Below are positions 6,052-14,884 of a stretch of 32,801 nucleotides of DNA, piece by piece. The notes beneath the pieces were generated by a model. It searched no databases. It saw only the letters and a list, made by a program, of their open reading frames with translations, and was not told the origin of the DNA. Source of the stretch: Clostridia bacterium (GTDB taxonomy: Bacteria > Bacillota > Clostridia > Oscillospirales > CAG-272); assembly GCA_017532425.1 (NCBI GenBank), contig JAFXJH010000034.1, forward strand, positions 1-32,801, written 5' to 3'. The translations under genes were made by a program, and so were the position numbers. Position 1 is the stretch's first letter; every line of letters begins with the position of its first letter.

Positions 6052-8046
6052 ATGACAAGAAGAGAAGGACTTCTCACGGTCGTTTCCGGGCTTTCGGAAA
6101 ACGAAGAGATAAAAATAAAATACGCAGAGCACCTTGAAGAACTGTTTGACGTCATAATTCCTGAAAAGATAGGCGAAAATTTCTCGGAGGCTCTTAAAAA
6201 TAACGACTATGCTTCAGCCGTAAAAGCCTGCGCAGATTATTACAGACAAAAGCCGGATGTGAGTATCCCCGAGCTTTCCTGCCACGGCGCGTATAATATC
6301 AGTGATGCCGAAAAGGCACTTGGCGGATACGCACGTATTGTAAACGTAGATTGGGATTTTCCAAACGGCGACGTGGATTTTCTGTTTGATCCCACTATTC
6401 TCAAGGGGCCGAGAAATCATGAATGGGTGTGGCAGTTTAACCGCCATAATCATTGGAGCAATTTTTCAAGAACGTATACCGCTACCGGCGACGAGAAATA
6501 TGCAGTGGCTTTCAGAAGTCAACTTCTTAAATGGATAGCGCAGACCGATATACCGCAAAACTGGAACGGCCCTGGAAGTGCCTGGCGTACTATAGAGTGT
6601 GGAATAAGACTTCTCGGAAGCTGGCAGATAACCTATGACGGATTCAGAAGGTCTTACTCGATCGAAGACGTCGTGCTTCTTCTTATGATAGCATCAATGC
6701 ACAGACAGTCGGTGCATCTTATAAAAAATCCGACGGGCAAAAACTGGCTTATGATGGAGTCAAACGGGGTTTATACCTTCAGCTCGCTCTTTACGGAGCT
6801 TTCAGATTCGGCAGAAAACAGGAGGATCTCTGCAGACCGCCTGCAAGAGGAGGTCGAAAGGCAGATACTTCCCGACGGTATGCATAACGAGCTTTCACCC
6901 GATTATCAGGGCGTGGTGCTAAGCTGTGCGCTGAACTTTTACAGTATTGCACTCGATCTCGGAATGGCAGATGAAATTCCGAAAAGCTTTACCGAGCTTT
7001 TGAAAAAAACGGTAAGTGCCGCTATACTTCTTTCGACACCGTCATTTACACAGCCGAGAACGAACGATACTTATACCATCAAAACTACAACCTTCACCGC
7101 ACGTGCGGAAAAACTTCTCGGCAGAGAAGCAGAATATCTTTTTGTAAACAGTAGCAGAAAAGACGGACATCCTCCTAAATCGGATACAGCGTCTGCCTTT
7201 CTTCCGTATGCGGGATTTGCCGTTATGCGCTCTGATTGGGGAAAGGATGCGGCATATATGTGCTTTGACGTAGGACCGCTCGGTCTTGCACACGTTCATC
7301 AGGATAAGCTCAATATAAACATCTATAAAGGAAGCGAAGAGCTTATCTACGACGACGGAGGCGGACAGTATGAGATATCCGATATGAGAGATTATGCAAT
7401 ATCTGCATACGGTCATAATACAGTCCTTGTAGACGGACTCGGACAGTATAGAAGAGCTCCGCTTGCCTCTGAAAGCGAAATAGACGCGGGATGGATAACA
7501 AACGAGAGCTTCGACTATGCATATTCTGTCTATGACGATACCTACGGAAAGGATATGCTGAGACCTGCCACACACAAGCGTGAGGTGCGTTTCTGCAAGC
7601 CCGGATTCTTCTGTGTTACCGATACTCTGACATCTATAGATGAAAATATACACGATTACGAGCTTATATTCCATCTTGATACGACTAAGGTAAAAGAGCT
7701 TGAAGAATATAAAAACGGTGTTATTTCGGATTTCGGAAGAAAATACGAGATAGCTATGATACCGCTTGACGATGATTCGGCAGACGTGGAGCTGAATGCT
7801 CTCTCCGCTGTCAAAGATCCGATTTTACGCGGCTGGTATAACGGAAGAAACGAAAGAAAGCTTCACGAGGCGATAACCGTTTCGAGAAAGGTATGCGCAG
7901 TAAAGGATTTTAAATTTACCACGCTTATGTTCCCCGTAAAAGCAGGAGATCCGCTTCCGAAGGTAAGAAAAATGTCGGACGGTAAGATTGATATACTCTT
8001 TGATGGTAAAAGATATATCATAGATATAGAGTATCTTAATAAGTAA
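6052..8046 (+). CDS. Heparinase II/III-family polysaccharide lyase, cytoplasmic
   Basis: 664 residues. The start is the ATG at 6052 after AGAAGGGA; the ATG at 6047 is out of frame and stops at once. The N-terminal half is an alpha/alpha toroid with EWVWQFNRHNHW (124-135), LKWIAQ and WRTIECGIRL, typical of heparinase II/III-like enzymes. The C-terminal beta-sandwich (from about 385) carries FAVMRSDW, GLAHVHQDKLN with H414, H416 and D418, and SAYGHNTVLVDG with H455. In the family, N, R, Y and H residues abstract a proton beside a uronic acid and eliminate the glycosidic bond. There is no signal peptide, so it probably acts on imported oligosaccharides. The exact substrate cannot be told. The two downstream glycyl radical enzymes may act on its products. 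Confidence 0.85.
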   Translation: MTRREGLLTVVSGLSENEEIKIKYAEHLEELFDVIIPEKIGENFSEALKNNDYASAVKACADYYRQKPDVSIPELSCHGAYNISDAEKALGGYARIVNVDWDFPNGDVDFLFDPTILKGPRNHEWVWQFNRHNHWSNFSRTYTATGDEKYAVAFRSQLLKWIAQTDIPQNWNGPGSAWRTIECGIRLLGSWQITYDGFRRSYSIEDVVLLLMIASMHRQSVHLIKNPTGKNWLMMESNGVYTFSSLFTELSDSAENRRISADRLQEEVERQILPDGMHNELSPDYQGVVLSCALNFYSIALDLGMADEIPKSFTELLKKTVSAAILLSTPSFTQPRTNDTYTIKTTTFTARAEKLLGREAEYLFVNSSRKDGHPPKSDTASAFLPYAGFAVMRSDWGKDAAYMCFDVGPLGLAHVHQDKLNINIYKGSEELIYDDGGGQYEISDMRDYAISAYGHNTVLVDGLGQYRRAPLASESEIDAGWITNESFDYAYSVYDDTYGKDMLRPATHKREVRFCKPGFFCVTDTLTSIDENIHDYELIFHLDTTKVKELEEYKNGVISDFGRKYEIAMIPLDDDSADVELNALSAVKDPILRGWYNGRNERKLHEAITVSRKVCAVKDFKFTTLMFPVKAGDPLPKVRKMSDGKIDILFDGKRYIIDIEYLNK

Positions 8047-8103
8047 AAAACGGATAAAGGTGTAACTTTTTACGATATTGTCTTGATAAAGGGAGGATAT
8101 CCT

Positions 8104-10278
8104 ATGAAACAGCAGAATATTAACGAAATCAAAACCAAAATGAGAGAAGAGGCAATTTATGCTCTCACTCATAAACCGATAATAACATATTCCTCGGACA
8201 GAGTTAAGGTGTGGCACGACGCGTTTCTGAAAGTTAAAGACCTTACAACACAGCCGCAGAAATATTCGGTCTCTCTTAAATATTTTCTTGATAATATCTC
8301 TATTCCGATAGATGAAAAGGATGTTCTTATCGGACGAATGGTGGAAGAGAGCTTTACACCTGAAGAAGAGGTAGTATTTAAAAAAGAATATATGTCCGAG
8401 CCGGGATGCTTTGGTAAACCCGATTTTATTACAGAAAACGGACATTGCTCGCTTAGATGGGATATACTCTTTAAGAAAGGTATTTCGGGACTTAAGGCTG
8501 ATGCCGAAGGTTGGCTTGAGCATTATAAGAAAAACGGCACTGAAAATCAAGTTGATTTTCTCGTATCAGCCATCGGTATGTACGATGCTATTATGGTATA
8601 TATCAAAAGAAGCGCAGACGAATGCCGTAAATTCGGAAAGACCGAGCAGGCAGAAATTTTTGATAAGCTTTCTGTAGACGCTCCCGACAGCTTCTTTTCT
8701 GCTATGCAACTTTATTGGACGGTAGAGTTTATTATCTGTGCATATCTTGCAGCTAACCCGACGCTTACCCTCGGCAGACCTGACCTTTTCCTTTTCGATT
8801 TCTACAGGAAGGATATAGATGAAGGCAAGCTTACCAAAGAAGAAGCATCACTTATTATCGCAGACTTCTATGCAAAAAATAATCTTATAATGGGTCGCGG
8901 TGAACATCAGATAAGCGAAACCTATGAAAAAGAAACTTGCACGGGCTGGCATAGAATACTTGCATACGATGCTCCGCAGTATATGCTTCTTTCGGGTACA
9001 GACCCCGAAACAGGAAAAACTGTAGCAAACGAGCTTACAGAGCTCTTTATCGACGAAATAGTACCGGCGTATAAAAATCCGGTAATAGAATTCCGTTACT
9101 CAAAGGGTGTAGCTGAAAATTATCCTGAAATGTGGAAAGCTTTTGTTTCTAAAATTGCAAACAGCGCATCGGCTATGATATACAACGATATAGGTATTAT
9201 TAATGCATACCTCAAAGACGGATTTGATTTTAAGACTGCAGCATCGTACGAGCATTTCGGGTGTAACTGGCCGACAATCCCGACTGCCGATTGTTCAGGT
9301 CCTTCTTTACAGACGAACGTAAGCCGTGTGATGTATTCTATCATACACGATTATGCGGAAAAAGAGGATGAATTTGACCGCGAGCGCTTTTTGTCTATGG
9401 TATATAATACGTTTTTTGATGTATATTCAAAAAGAGCGGAGTATTTAAAAGATGCTATACCGGTGAATATTCCAAACAGTAATCATATAAAGCTTGTTTC
9501 CTGCTTCTCAAATGATAGCATAGAAAAAGCGGGAATGTATTACGAAAATATAAGCCTATATGCAAGTCAGGGTACTATATGTTCGGCAGTAGATATGGCG
9601 GCCGCTATGGATTATATGTGCACTGAGAAGGGATATTCTCCGAAAAAGCTTATGGAGATATGTGACAGAGATTTTGAAAACGATGAATATACTTTGGCAC
9701 TTTGTAAAAACGCTCCGAAGGCGGGACAAAACGACGAACTTGCCGATTTCTATATTGAAAGACTTCCGAGAATTATCTTAGAGGCAACAGAAAATGCTAT
9801 GAAAGACATTCCGAAGCATTATCATCTACGTTTCTGTACCGAATACGATACAGCTCATATAGCTATAGGCGCATCTCTCGGTGCAACACCCGACGGAAGA
9901 CGCAAAGGCGAGTCTATAAGCCAGAACAATCAGCCCGCACACGGAAGTGCGAAAAACGGTATAACGGCTATGCTGTCTTCTATGAGTAAAATGCCGTTTG
10001 ACAGAATGTTTTCGGGTGCTATGAATATTACAATACAGCCTAAAAACTTTGCAGGTGAAGAAGGTCTTGCAAAGCTTGCCAAAATAATGGAGATTTATTT
10101 TGAAAAGGGCGGTATGCAGATGCAGATAAGCGCAGTAGATAAAGAAAAGCTGCTTGCTGCGCAGAAGGACCCTGATAGCTACCGCGATCTTATGGTACGT
10201 GTTACGGGTTACAGTGCGGTATTTGTCGATCTCAGTCGAAAAGCACAGGAGGATATTATAGCGCGCGATGCTCTGTAA
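8104..10278 (+). CDS. Glycyl radical enzyme (PFL-like family), paralogue 1, unassigned substrate
   Basis: 724 residues. The start is the ATG at 8104 after AAAGGGAGG; a TTG at 8083 overlaps that ribosome site. The family is fixed by the C-terminal radical loop VRVTGYSAVF with Gly702, and by GATPDGRR, SQNNQPAHGSAKNG and EKGGMQMQIS in the PFL/Gly_radical region. The thiyl cysteine is Cys387 in YEHFGCNW. In diol dehydratases, choline lyase and arylacetate decarboxylases the residue two after this Cys is usually Glu (GCVE); here it is Trp. Pyruvate formate-lyase has a Cys-Cys pair, absent here. The reaction is therefore unknown. A radical-SAM activase is required by the family, and none is present in this window. 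Its place after a heparinase-type lyase suggests a sugar or sugar-acid substrate. Confidence 0.88.
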   Translation: MKQQNINEIKTKMREEAIYALTHKPIITYSSDRVKVWHDAFLKVKDLTTQPQKYSVSLKYFLDNISIPIDEKDVLIGRMVEESFTPEEEVVFKKEYMSEPGCFGKPDFITENGHCSLRWDILFKKGISGLKADAEGWLEHYKKNGTENQVDFLVSAIGMYDAIMVYIKRSADECRKFGKTEQAEIFDKLSVDAPDSFFSAMQLYWTVEFIICAYLAANPTLTLGRPDLFLFDFYRKDIDEGKLTKEEASLIIADFYAKNNLIMGRGEHQISETYEKETCTGWHRILAYDAPQYMLLSGTDPETGKTVANELTELFIDEIVPAYKNPVIEFRYSKGVAENYPEMWKAFVSKIANSASAMIYNDIGIINAYLKDGFDFKTAASYEHFGCNWPTIPTADCSGPSLQTNVSRVMYSIIHDYAEKEDEFDRERFLSMVYNTFFDVYSKRAEYLKDAIPVNIPNSNHIKLVSCFSNDSIEKAGMYYENISLYASQGTICSAVDMAAAMDYMCTEKGYSPKKLMEICDRDFENDEYTLALCKNAPKAGQNDELADFYIERLPRIILEATENAMKDIPKHYHLRFCTEYDTAHIAIGASLGATPDGRRKGESISQNNQPAHGSAKNGITAMLSSMSKMPFDRMFSGAMNITIQPKNFAGEEGLAKLAKIMEIYFEKGGMQMQISAVDKEKLLAAQKDPDSYRDLMVRVTGYSAVFVDLSRKAQEDIIARDAL

Positions 10279-10331
10279 TATTTACCCGATTTTAAATAAT
10301 TTTGTATATTAGATTGTAAAGGAGCACTTTT

Positions 10332-12506
10332 ATGAAACAGACTAATATAGCAGAAATGAAAGAAAAATTAAAAGCAGAAGCTGTCTATGCTCTTACTAAT
10401 AAGCCGATAATAACCTATTCTTCGGACAGAGTTAAAGTGTGGCACGATGCGTTTCTGAAGGTTAAAGACCTGCCTACACAGCCGCAAAAATATTCGGTTT
10501 CTCTTAAATATTTCCTTGAAAATATCTCTATTCCGATAGATGAAAAGGATGTCCTTGTCGGACGAATGGTGGAAGAGAGCTTCACCGAAGAGGAGGAGAA
10601 GCTCTTTCAGGAAAAATATATGTCAGAGCCCGGATGCTTCGGAAAACCCGATTTTGTTATAGAAAACGGACACTGCTCGCTCAGATGGGATATACTTTTC
10701 AAAAAAGGAATTCCCGCGCTCAGAAAAGAAGCGGAATACTGGCTTGAATATTACGAGAAAAACGGAAACGAGAGTCAGATCGATTTTGAAAGATCTGCTA
10801 TCGGTATGTACGATGCAACTATAATCTACCTTAAAAGAAGTGCGGAAGAGTGTCGTAAATTCGGAAAGATCGAGCAGGCGGAAATTTTTGATAAGCTTTC
10901 CGTCGGTGCACCTGACAGCTTCTTTTCGGCGATGCAGCTTTACTGGACGGTAACCTTTATCATATGCGCGTATCTTGCTTCCAACCCGACGCTTACGCTT
11001 GGAAGACCCGACCTTTTCCTGTACGATATTTACAAGCGTGACATCGATAATAACAAGCTTACCAAAGAAGAAGCATCGCTTATTATTGCAGACTTTTATG
11101 CTAAAAACAACCTTATAATGGGTCGCGGTGAGCATCAGATAAGTGAAAGATATGAAAAACATACCTGTACGGGATGGCACAGAATACTTGCGTACGACGC
11201 TCCGCAGTATCTTGTTCTTTCGGGTACGGACCCCGAAACGGGAAAAACTGTCGCAAACGAGCTTACAGAGCTCTTTATTGACGAGATCGTCCCTGCGTAT
11301 AAAAATCCGGTTATTGAATTCCGCTATTCAAAGGGTGTTGCCGAAAATTATCCCGAAATGTGGAAGAGCTTCGTTTCAAAGCTTGCAAACAGCGCATCGG
11401 CTATGATATATAACGATATAAGCGTTCTTCCGATGTATCAAAGTGACGGATTTGACTTTAAGGAAGCAGCGGCGTATGAGCATTACGGATGTAATTGGCC
11501 TACACTTCCGTGTAAGGATACTCCCGACCACGGATGGCAGGGTAACGTCTGCCGTGTAATGTATAATGCTATTCACAAGTATGCGGAAACTGCGGATAAA
11601 TTTGACCGCGATAGCTTTCTTTCTGTGATCTATCAGTCGTTTTATGAGGACTACAAAAAGAAGGCAGATGAAATAAAAGCTACAAGAGCAGTAAACGAGC
11701 CTAACAGCGGTCGTATAAAATTTTATTCCTGTTTTTCTGCCGATAATATAGAAAAAGCGGGACTTTACTACGAAAATTGGAATATGATAATGAATCTCGG
11801 AACGATATGCACGGTGATAGATATCGCTGCGGCTATGGAATATATGTGTACCGAGAAGGGATTTTCTCCTAAAAAGCTTATTGAGATATGTGACCGTGAT
11901 TTTGAAAATGAGGAATATACGCTTGCACTTTGTAAGAACGCTCCGAAGGCAGGAGAAAACGATGAGCTTGCCGACTTCTACGTTGAAAAGATCACAAATC
12001 TAATTATAGATGCGGGCAAAGAAGCGATGCAGGGTATTCCGAAGCATTGTCGTCTGCGCTTCTGCACCGAATTTGATACGTCACATATAGGTATAGGTCA
12101 AGGAATAGGCGCGACACCCGACGGAAGACTCAGCGGTCAGCCCGTGAGCCAAAACAATCAGCCGTCACACGGAAGCGCTAAAAACGGTATAACGGCGATG
12201 CTTTCTTCAATAGGAAAAATGCCGTTTGACAGACTTGCGTCAGGCGCTATGAACGTTACCATACAGCCGAAAAACTTTGTGGGCGAGGAGGGTATCGCAA
12301 AGCTTGCAAAAATAATGGAGATCTATTTCGAAAAGGGCGGTATGCAAATGCAGATAAGCGCGGCAGATAAAGAAAAGCTCCTTGCGGCTCAGAAGGACCC
12401 CGACAGCTATCGCGATCTTATGGTACGCGTTACCGGCTACAGCGCAGTATTTGTCGATCTCAGCCGTAGAGCGCAGGAGGATATAATATCGAGAGACGCG
12501 CTTTGA
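10332..12506 (+). CDS. Glycyl radical enzyme (PFL-like family), paralogue 2, unassigned substrate
   Basis: 724 residues, the same length as its upstream neighbour and collinear with it, with the ATG after AAAGGAG. The radical loop is VRVTGYSAVF with Gly702 and the thiyl cysteine is Cys387 in YEHYGCNW. The N-terminal 380 and C-terminal 220 residues are nearly the same as paralogue 1 by eye. The stretch from about residue 362 to 510, which forms the Cys loop and part of the barrel interior, differs strongly: LPCKDTPDHGWQGN here against IPTADCSGPSLQTN there. This suggests the same partner and activase but different substrates, or a heteromer. No activase is present in the window. The gap between the two genes is 53 bp without a terminator. 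Confidence 0.88.
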   Translation: MKQTNIAEMKEKLKAEAVYALTNKPIITYSSDRVKVWHDAFLKVKDLPTQPQKYSVSLKYFLENISIPIDEKDVLVGRMVEESFTEEEEKLFQEKYMSEPGCFGKPDFVIENGHCSLRWDILFKKGIPALRKEAEYWLEYYEKNGNESQIDFERSAIGMYDATIIYLKRSAEECRKFGKIEQAEIFDKLSVGAPDSFFSAMQLYWTVTFIICAYLASNPTLTLGRPDLFLYDIYKRDIDNNKLTKEEASLIIADFYAKNNLIMGRGEHQISERYEKHTCTGWHRILAYDAPQYLVLSGTDPETGKTVANELTELFIDEIVPAYKNPVIEFRYSKGVAENYPEMWKSFVSKLANSASAMIYNDISVLPMYQSDGFDFKEAAAYEHYGCNWPTLPCKDTPDHGWQGNVCRVMYNAIHKYAETADKFDRDSFLSVIYQSFYEDYKKKADEIKATRAVNEPNSGRIKFYSCFSADNIEKAGLYYENWNMIMNLGTICTVIDIAAAMEYMCTEKGFSPKKLIEICDRDFENEEYTLALCKNAPKAGENDELADFYVEKITNLIIDAGKEAMQGIPKHCRLRFCTEFDTSHIGIGQGIGATPDGRLSGQPVSQNNQPSHGSAKNGITAMLSSIGKMPFDRLASGAMNVTIQPKNFVGEEGIAKLAKIMEIYFEKGGMQMQISAADKEKLLAAQKDPDSYRDLMVRVTGYSAVFVDLSRRAQEDIISRDAL

Positions 12507-12548
12507 TCTTAATATGATTTCGATGCTTTGATAAATTTGGAGGTAAAA

Positions 12549-12839
12549 ATGATAAGACATATCTGTATGTTTAAGCTTAAAGAGGAAAATAAAGAAAAAA
12601 ATCTTGCAGAGTTTTTTGAAAGGGCAGAGTCGCTCAAGGAAATTCCCGAAATAAAGAGCTTTGAAACAGTACGCAATTTCGATGGCACTCCCGAAACAAA
12701 CTATGACGTTTCTCTGATCTTAGATTTCGATACTCTTTGCGACCTTGAAAAATATCAGAAAAACGAGATACACGTTAATTTTGGTAAGTTTGTTGCTACT
12801 GTGCATGACACAAGAGCCTGCATCGACTATGAAATATGA
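12549..12839 (+). CDS. Dabb-domain (stress-responsive alpha/beta barrel) protein
   Basis: 96 residues from the ATG at 12549, 5 nt after GGAGG. The whole protein matches the Dabb fold, a dimeric ferredoxin-like barrel: MIRHICMFKLK start, IKSFETV, YDVSLILDF, LEKYQKNEIHV and C-terminal DYEI. The His of the N-terminal MIRH and the His of YQ..EIHV are typical conserved residues. Known members include small lyases, cyclases and proteins of unknown role found beside sugar-metabolism genes. As the last gene of the glycyl radical enzyme operon, it could process the radical-enzyme product, for example by cyclising or tautomerising it. That role is inference; the fold assignment is firm. Confidence 0.85.
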   Translation: MIRHICMFKLKEENKEKNLAEFFERAESLKEIPEIKSFETVRNFDGTPETNYDVSLILDFDTLCDLEKYQKNEIHVNFGKFVATVHDTRACIDYEI

Positions 12840-12843
12840 TCGT

Positions 12844-12880
12844 AAACCGCCTGAAAAATGTCTTTTCGGGCGGTTTTGCA
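12844..12880 (+). terminator. Intrinsic terminator after the Dabb gene
   Basis: AAACCGCCTGAAAA (12844-12857) pairs with TTTTCGGGCGGTTT (12863-12876) with one mismatched or wobble position, followed by a short T-run. It ends the protease-lyase-glycyl radical enzyme-Dabb unit. Confidence 0.85.
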
Positions 12881-12909
12881 TTGACATTTAAATACGTTTG
12901 TGTTAAAAT
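12881..12909 (+). promoter_or_regulatory. Sigma-A promoter of the glycoside hydrolase operon
   Basis: TTGACA (12881-12886), 17-nt spacer, TAAAAT (12904-12909) with extended -10 TGT at 12901-12903. It abuts the preceding terminator and reads into the SGNH esterase gene. Confidence 0.75.
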
Positions 12910-12953
12910 AAAAAAAATACCGTTATTACGGAAAAAGAAAGGCAGACAAAATT

Positions 12954-13901
12954 ATGAAGCTTTCGAATAAATCAATAAAGCCTCTTGTACACGGCGTTTA
13001 TCAGACGAAGGAAGAGGACGGATATCTTACCTTCTACCACTATGACGATGCGCAGCTGGAATATCTCCAATTCAATCAGTTTTTCTATGACCGCGGAAGA
13101 TTTTCTTCTTCGGTAACTATTGAGTTTGAAACGGAGGCAACAGAGATCGGATTCGATTACAAGATATTTATCGTAGGATCGCTTGATACTATAGACGTAT
13201 ATGCAGATAACGTTCACGTTGCAGGAACGCATATTAACGGTATTCCCGAAAAGGGCAAGCTTACCTTTGATCTTCCCGAAGGAAAGAAGAAGGTATGCGT
13301 ATATCTTCCGATAGACGTTAATATCGGTATTAAAAATCTTCGTATCGAGGGTAAATGGCGTAATATCAAGAAAAAGGGTCCGAAGGTTCTTTGGATGGGA
13401 GACTCTATCACACAGGGATACGGAACTTATCTTACAAGCGAAACCTACGTAAACGTTGCTTCGCGTAAGCTCGGATACGACGTACTTAATCAGGGTATAG
13501 GCGGATATTATTACGATGCTCCTATCATTACACCTATGGAAGGCTATACGCCTGATAAGATAATTATCGCTATGGGTACAAATCAGCACCGTGCATCCGA
13601 TAAGGAAGATAAGACGGTAAAATATTTTGAGGCTCTCGATAAGGTGTATAACGGAATTCCCACTCTCGTTCTTACTCCTATCTGGCGTTGCAATCCCGGT
13701 ACGGATATGGATCAGCTTATTGAAATGTCTGATATCATAAGAAAAGTTTGCGCAAAATATCCCAATATAAAGGTCGTTGACGGATTTGAGCTTGTTCCCA
13801 ACCTTCGTGATTACTTCATTGATGAGCTTCATCCCAATGCACTCGGCGGAGAGGTTTACGGAAATAATCTTGTCAGCAAGATAAAAGAGCTTAAGTTCTG
13901 A
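12954..13901 (+). CDS. SGNH/GDSL hydrolase with N-terminal beta domain, probable carbohydrate esterase
   Basis: 315 residues. The first 140 residues form a beta-rich domain like the jelly-roll that precedes the catalytic part in CE2/CE3-like acetyl esterases. The SGNH domain follows: GDS motif WMGDSITQGYG with Ser151, the oxyanion block LNQGIGGYYYD, block III MGTNQH, and the catalytic DELHP with Asp290 and His293. No signal peptide, so it acts inside the cell. The family removes acetyl or other acyl groups from sugars. It is the first of three carbohydrate genes read from one promoter, consistent with deacylation before GH43 and GH27 cleavage. A lipase or other esterase cannot be ruled out from sequence, but the two-domain layout favours a carbohydrate esterase. 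Confidence 0.82.
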   Translation: MKLSNKSIKPLVHGVYQTKEEDGYLTFYHYDDAQLEYLQFNQFFYDRGRFSSSVTIEFETEATEIGFDYKIFIVGSLDTIDVYADNVHVAGTHINGIPEKGKLTFDLPEGKKKVCVYLPIDVNIGIKNLRIEGKWRNIKKKGPKVLWMGDSITQGYGTYLTSETYVNVASRKLGYDVLNQGIGGYYYDAPIITPMEGYTPDKIIIAMGTNQHRASDKEDKTVKYFEALDKVYNGIPTLVLTPIWRCNPGTDMDQLIEMSDIIRKVCAKYPNIKVVDGFELVPNLRDYFIDELHPNALGGEVYGNNLVSKIKELKF

Positions 13902-13924
13902 TTGCGGAAGGTTCGGTAATAATT

Positions 13925-14860
13925 ATGAAAAATCTTGAATTTAAGATACACAATCCTATAGACGACGGATGGTATGCGGATCCCGAAGCAAGATTTTACG
14001 AGGGAAAGTATGTTATCTATGCAACAAAATCCCTTCCGTTCGACGATCAGCATAATCACGTTTGCTGGACATCTGAAAATCTCACCGATTGGGAGCGTCA
14101 CGACGATATTATCGATATGTCCGGATTCCCTTGGGCAACACGTGCTATATGGGCACCTACGATAATAGAGAAGAACGGAAAATATTACTATATTTTCGCA
14201 TCGAACGATATACACAGTGATAAGGAAAAGGGTGGACTTGAGATAGCGGTTTCCGATTCTCCGACAGGTCCGTTCAAGGCACTTCTTGACCGTCCGCTTA
14301 TAAACGAATTCCATAACGGCGCACAGCCGATAGACGCGCATCTTTTCAAGGATGACGACGGCACGGTATATCTTCTTTACGGCGGATGGAGACACTGTAA
14401 TATTGCAAAAATGAACGATGATATGACAGGATTTGTTCCGCTTCCCGACGGAAGTATCATCAAAGAGATAACTCCGCCCGATTACGTTGAAGGTCCTTGT
14501 ATGTTCAAAAAGGACGGTAAATATTATTTTATGTGGTCGGCAGGCGGATGGACGAACGGTACTTACCGCGTAAATACTGCATTTGCAGATACTCCGTACG
14601 GTCCGTTTGAGGATTATAACGAGGTTCTTTCCACGGGAGACAGCAAGATTGCAAACGGTCCCGGGCATAACGGATATATCTATATTCCCGAGGAAGACCT
14701 TTATCTTATCGTATATCACCGCCATAAGCCTGAAATTAAAGATGGAAATGCAAGATTTATGTGCATAGATATTATGAATTTCGGTGACGACGGAAGAATT
14801 CTCCCCGTAACTATGACGAATGATTGGGAGTATAAGGACGGTAAGGCTATTATACTTTGA
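13925..14860 (+). CDS. Glycoside hydrolase family 43 enzyme
   Basis: 311 residues. The five-bladed beta-propeller of GH43 is indicated by three acidic residues in the expected order: base Asp19 in YADPEARF, pKa-modulating Asp137 in QPIDAHLF, and acid Glu189 in YVEGPCMF. Repeated blades with the pattern KYYYIFASN, TVYLLYGGW and KYYFMWSAGGW also fit. GH43 members act on arabinose- or xylose-containing chains and, in some subfamilies, on galactans, with inversion of configuration. The subfamily cannot be fixed by eye. There is no signal peptide and no extra C-terminal beta-sandwich, so it is a minimal single-domain cytoplasmic enzyme. It lies 23 bp after the esterase gene and 24 bp before the GH27 gene. 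Confidence 0.88.
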   Translation: MKNLEFKIHNPIDDGWYADPEARFYEGKYVIYATKSLPFDDQHNHVCWTSENLTDWERHDDIIDMSGFPWATRAIWAPTIIEKNGKYYYIFASNDIHSDKEKGGLEIAVSDSPTGPFKALLDRPLINEFHNGAQPIDAHLFKDDDGTVYLLYGGWRHCNIAKMNDDMTGFVPLPDGSIIKEITPPDYVEGPCMFKKDGKYYFMWSAGGWTNGTYRVNTAFADTPYGPFEDYNEVLSTGDSKIANGPGHNGYIYIPEEDLYLIVYHRHKPEIKDGNARFMCIDIMNFGDDGRILPVTMTNDWEYKDGKAIIL

Positions 14861-14884
14861 TTTGGCAGATAGGAGGCTTTTTAT

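Noticed and set aside
8104..12506. Pyruvate formate-lyase, choline lyase or diol dehydratase as the GRE assignment
   Set aside because: The active loop GCNW lacks both the Cys-Cys of pyruvate formate-lyase and the Cys-x-Glu of the dehydratases, so no named enzyme is justified.
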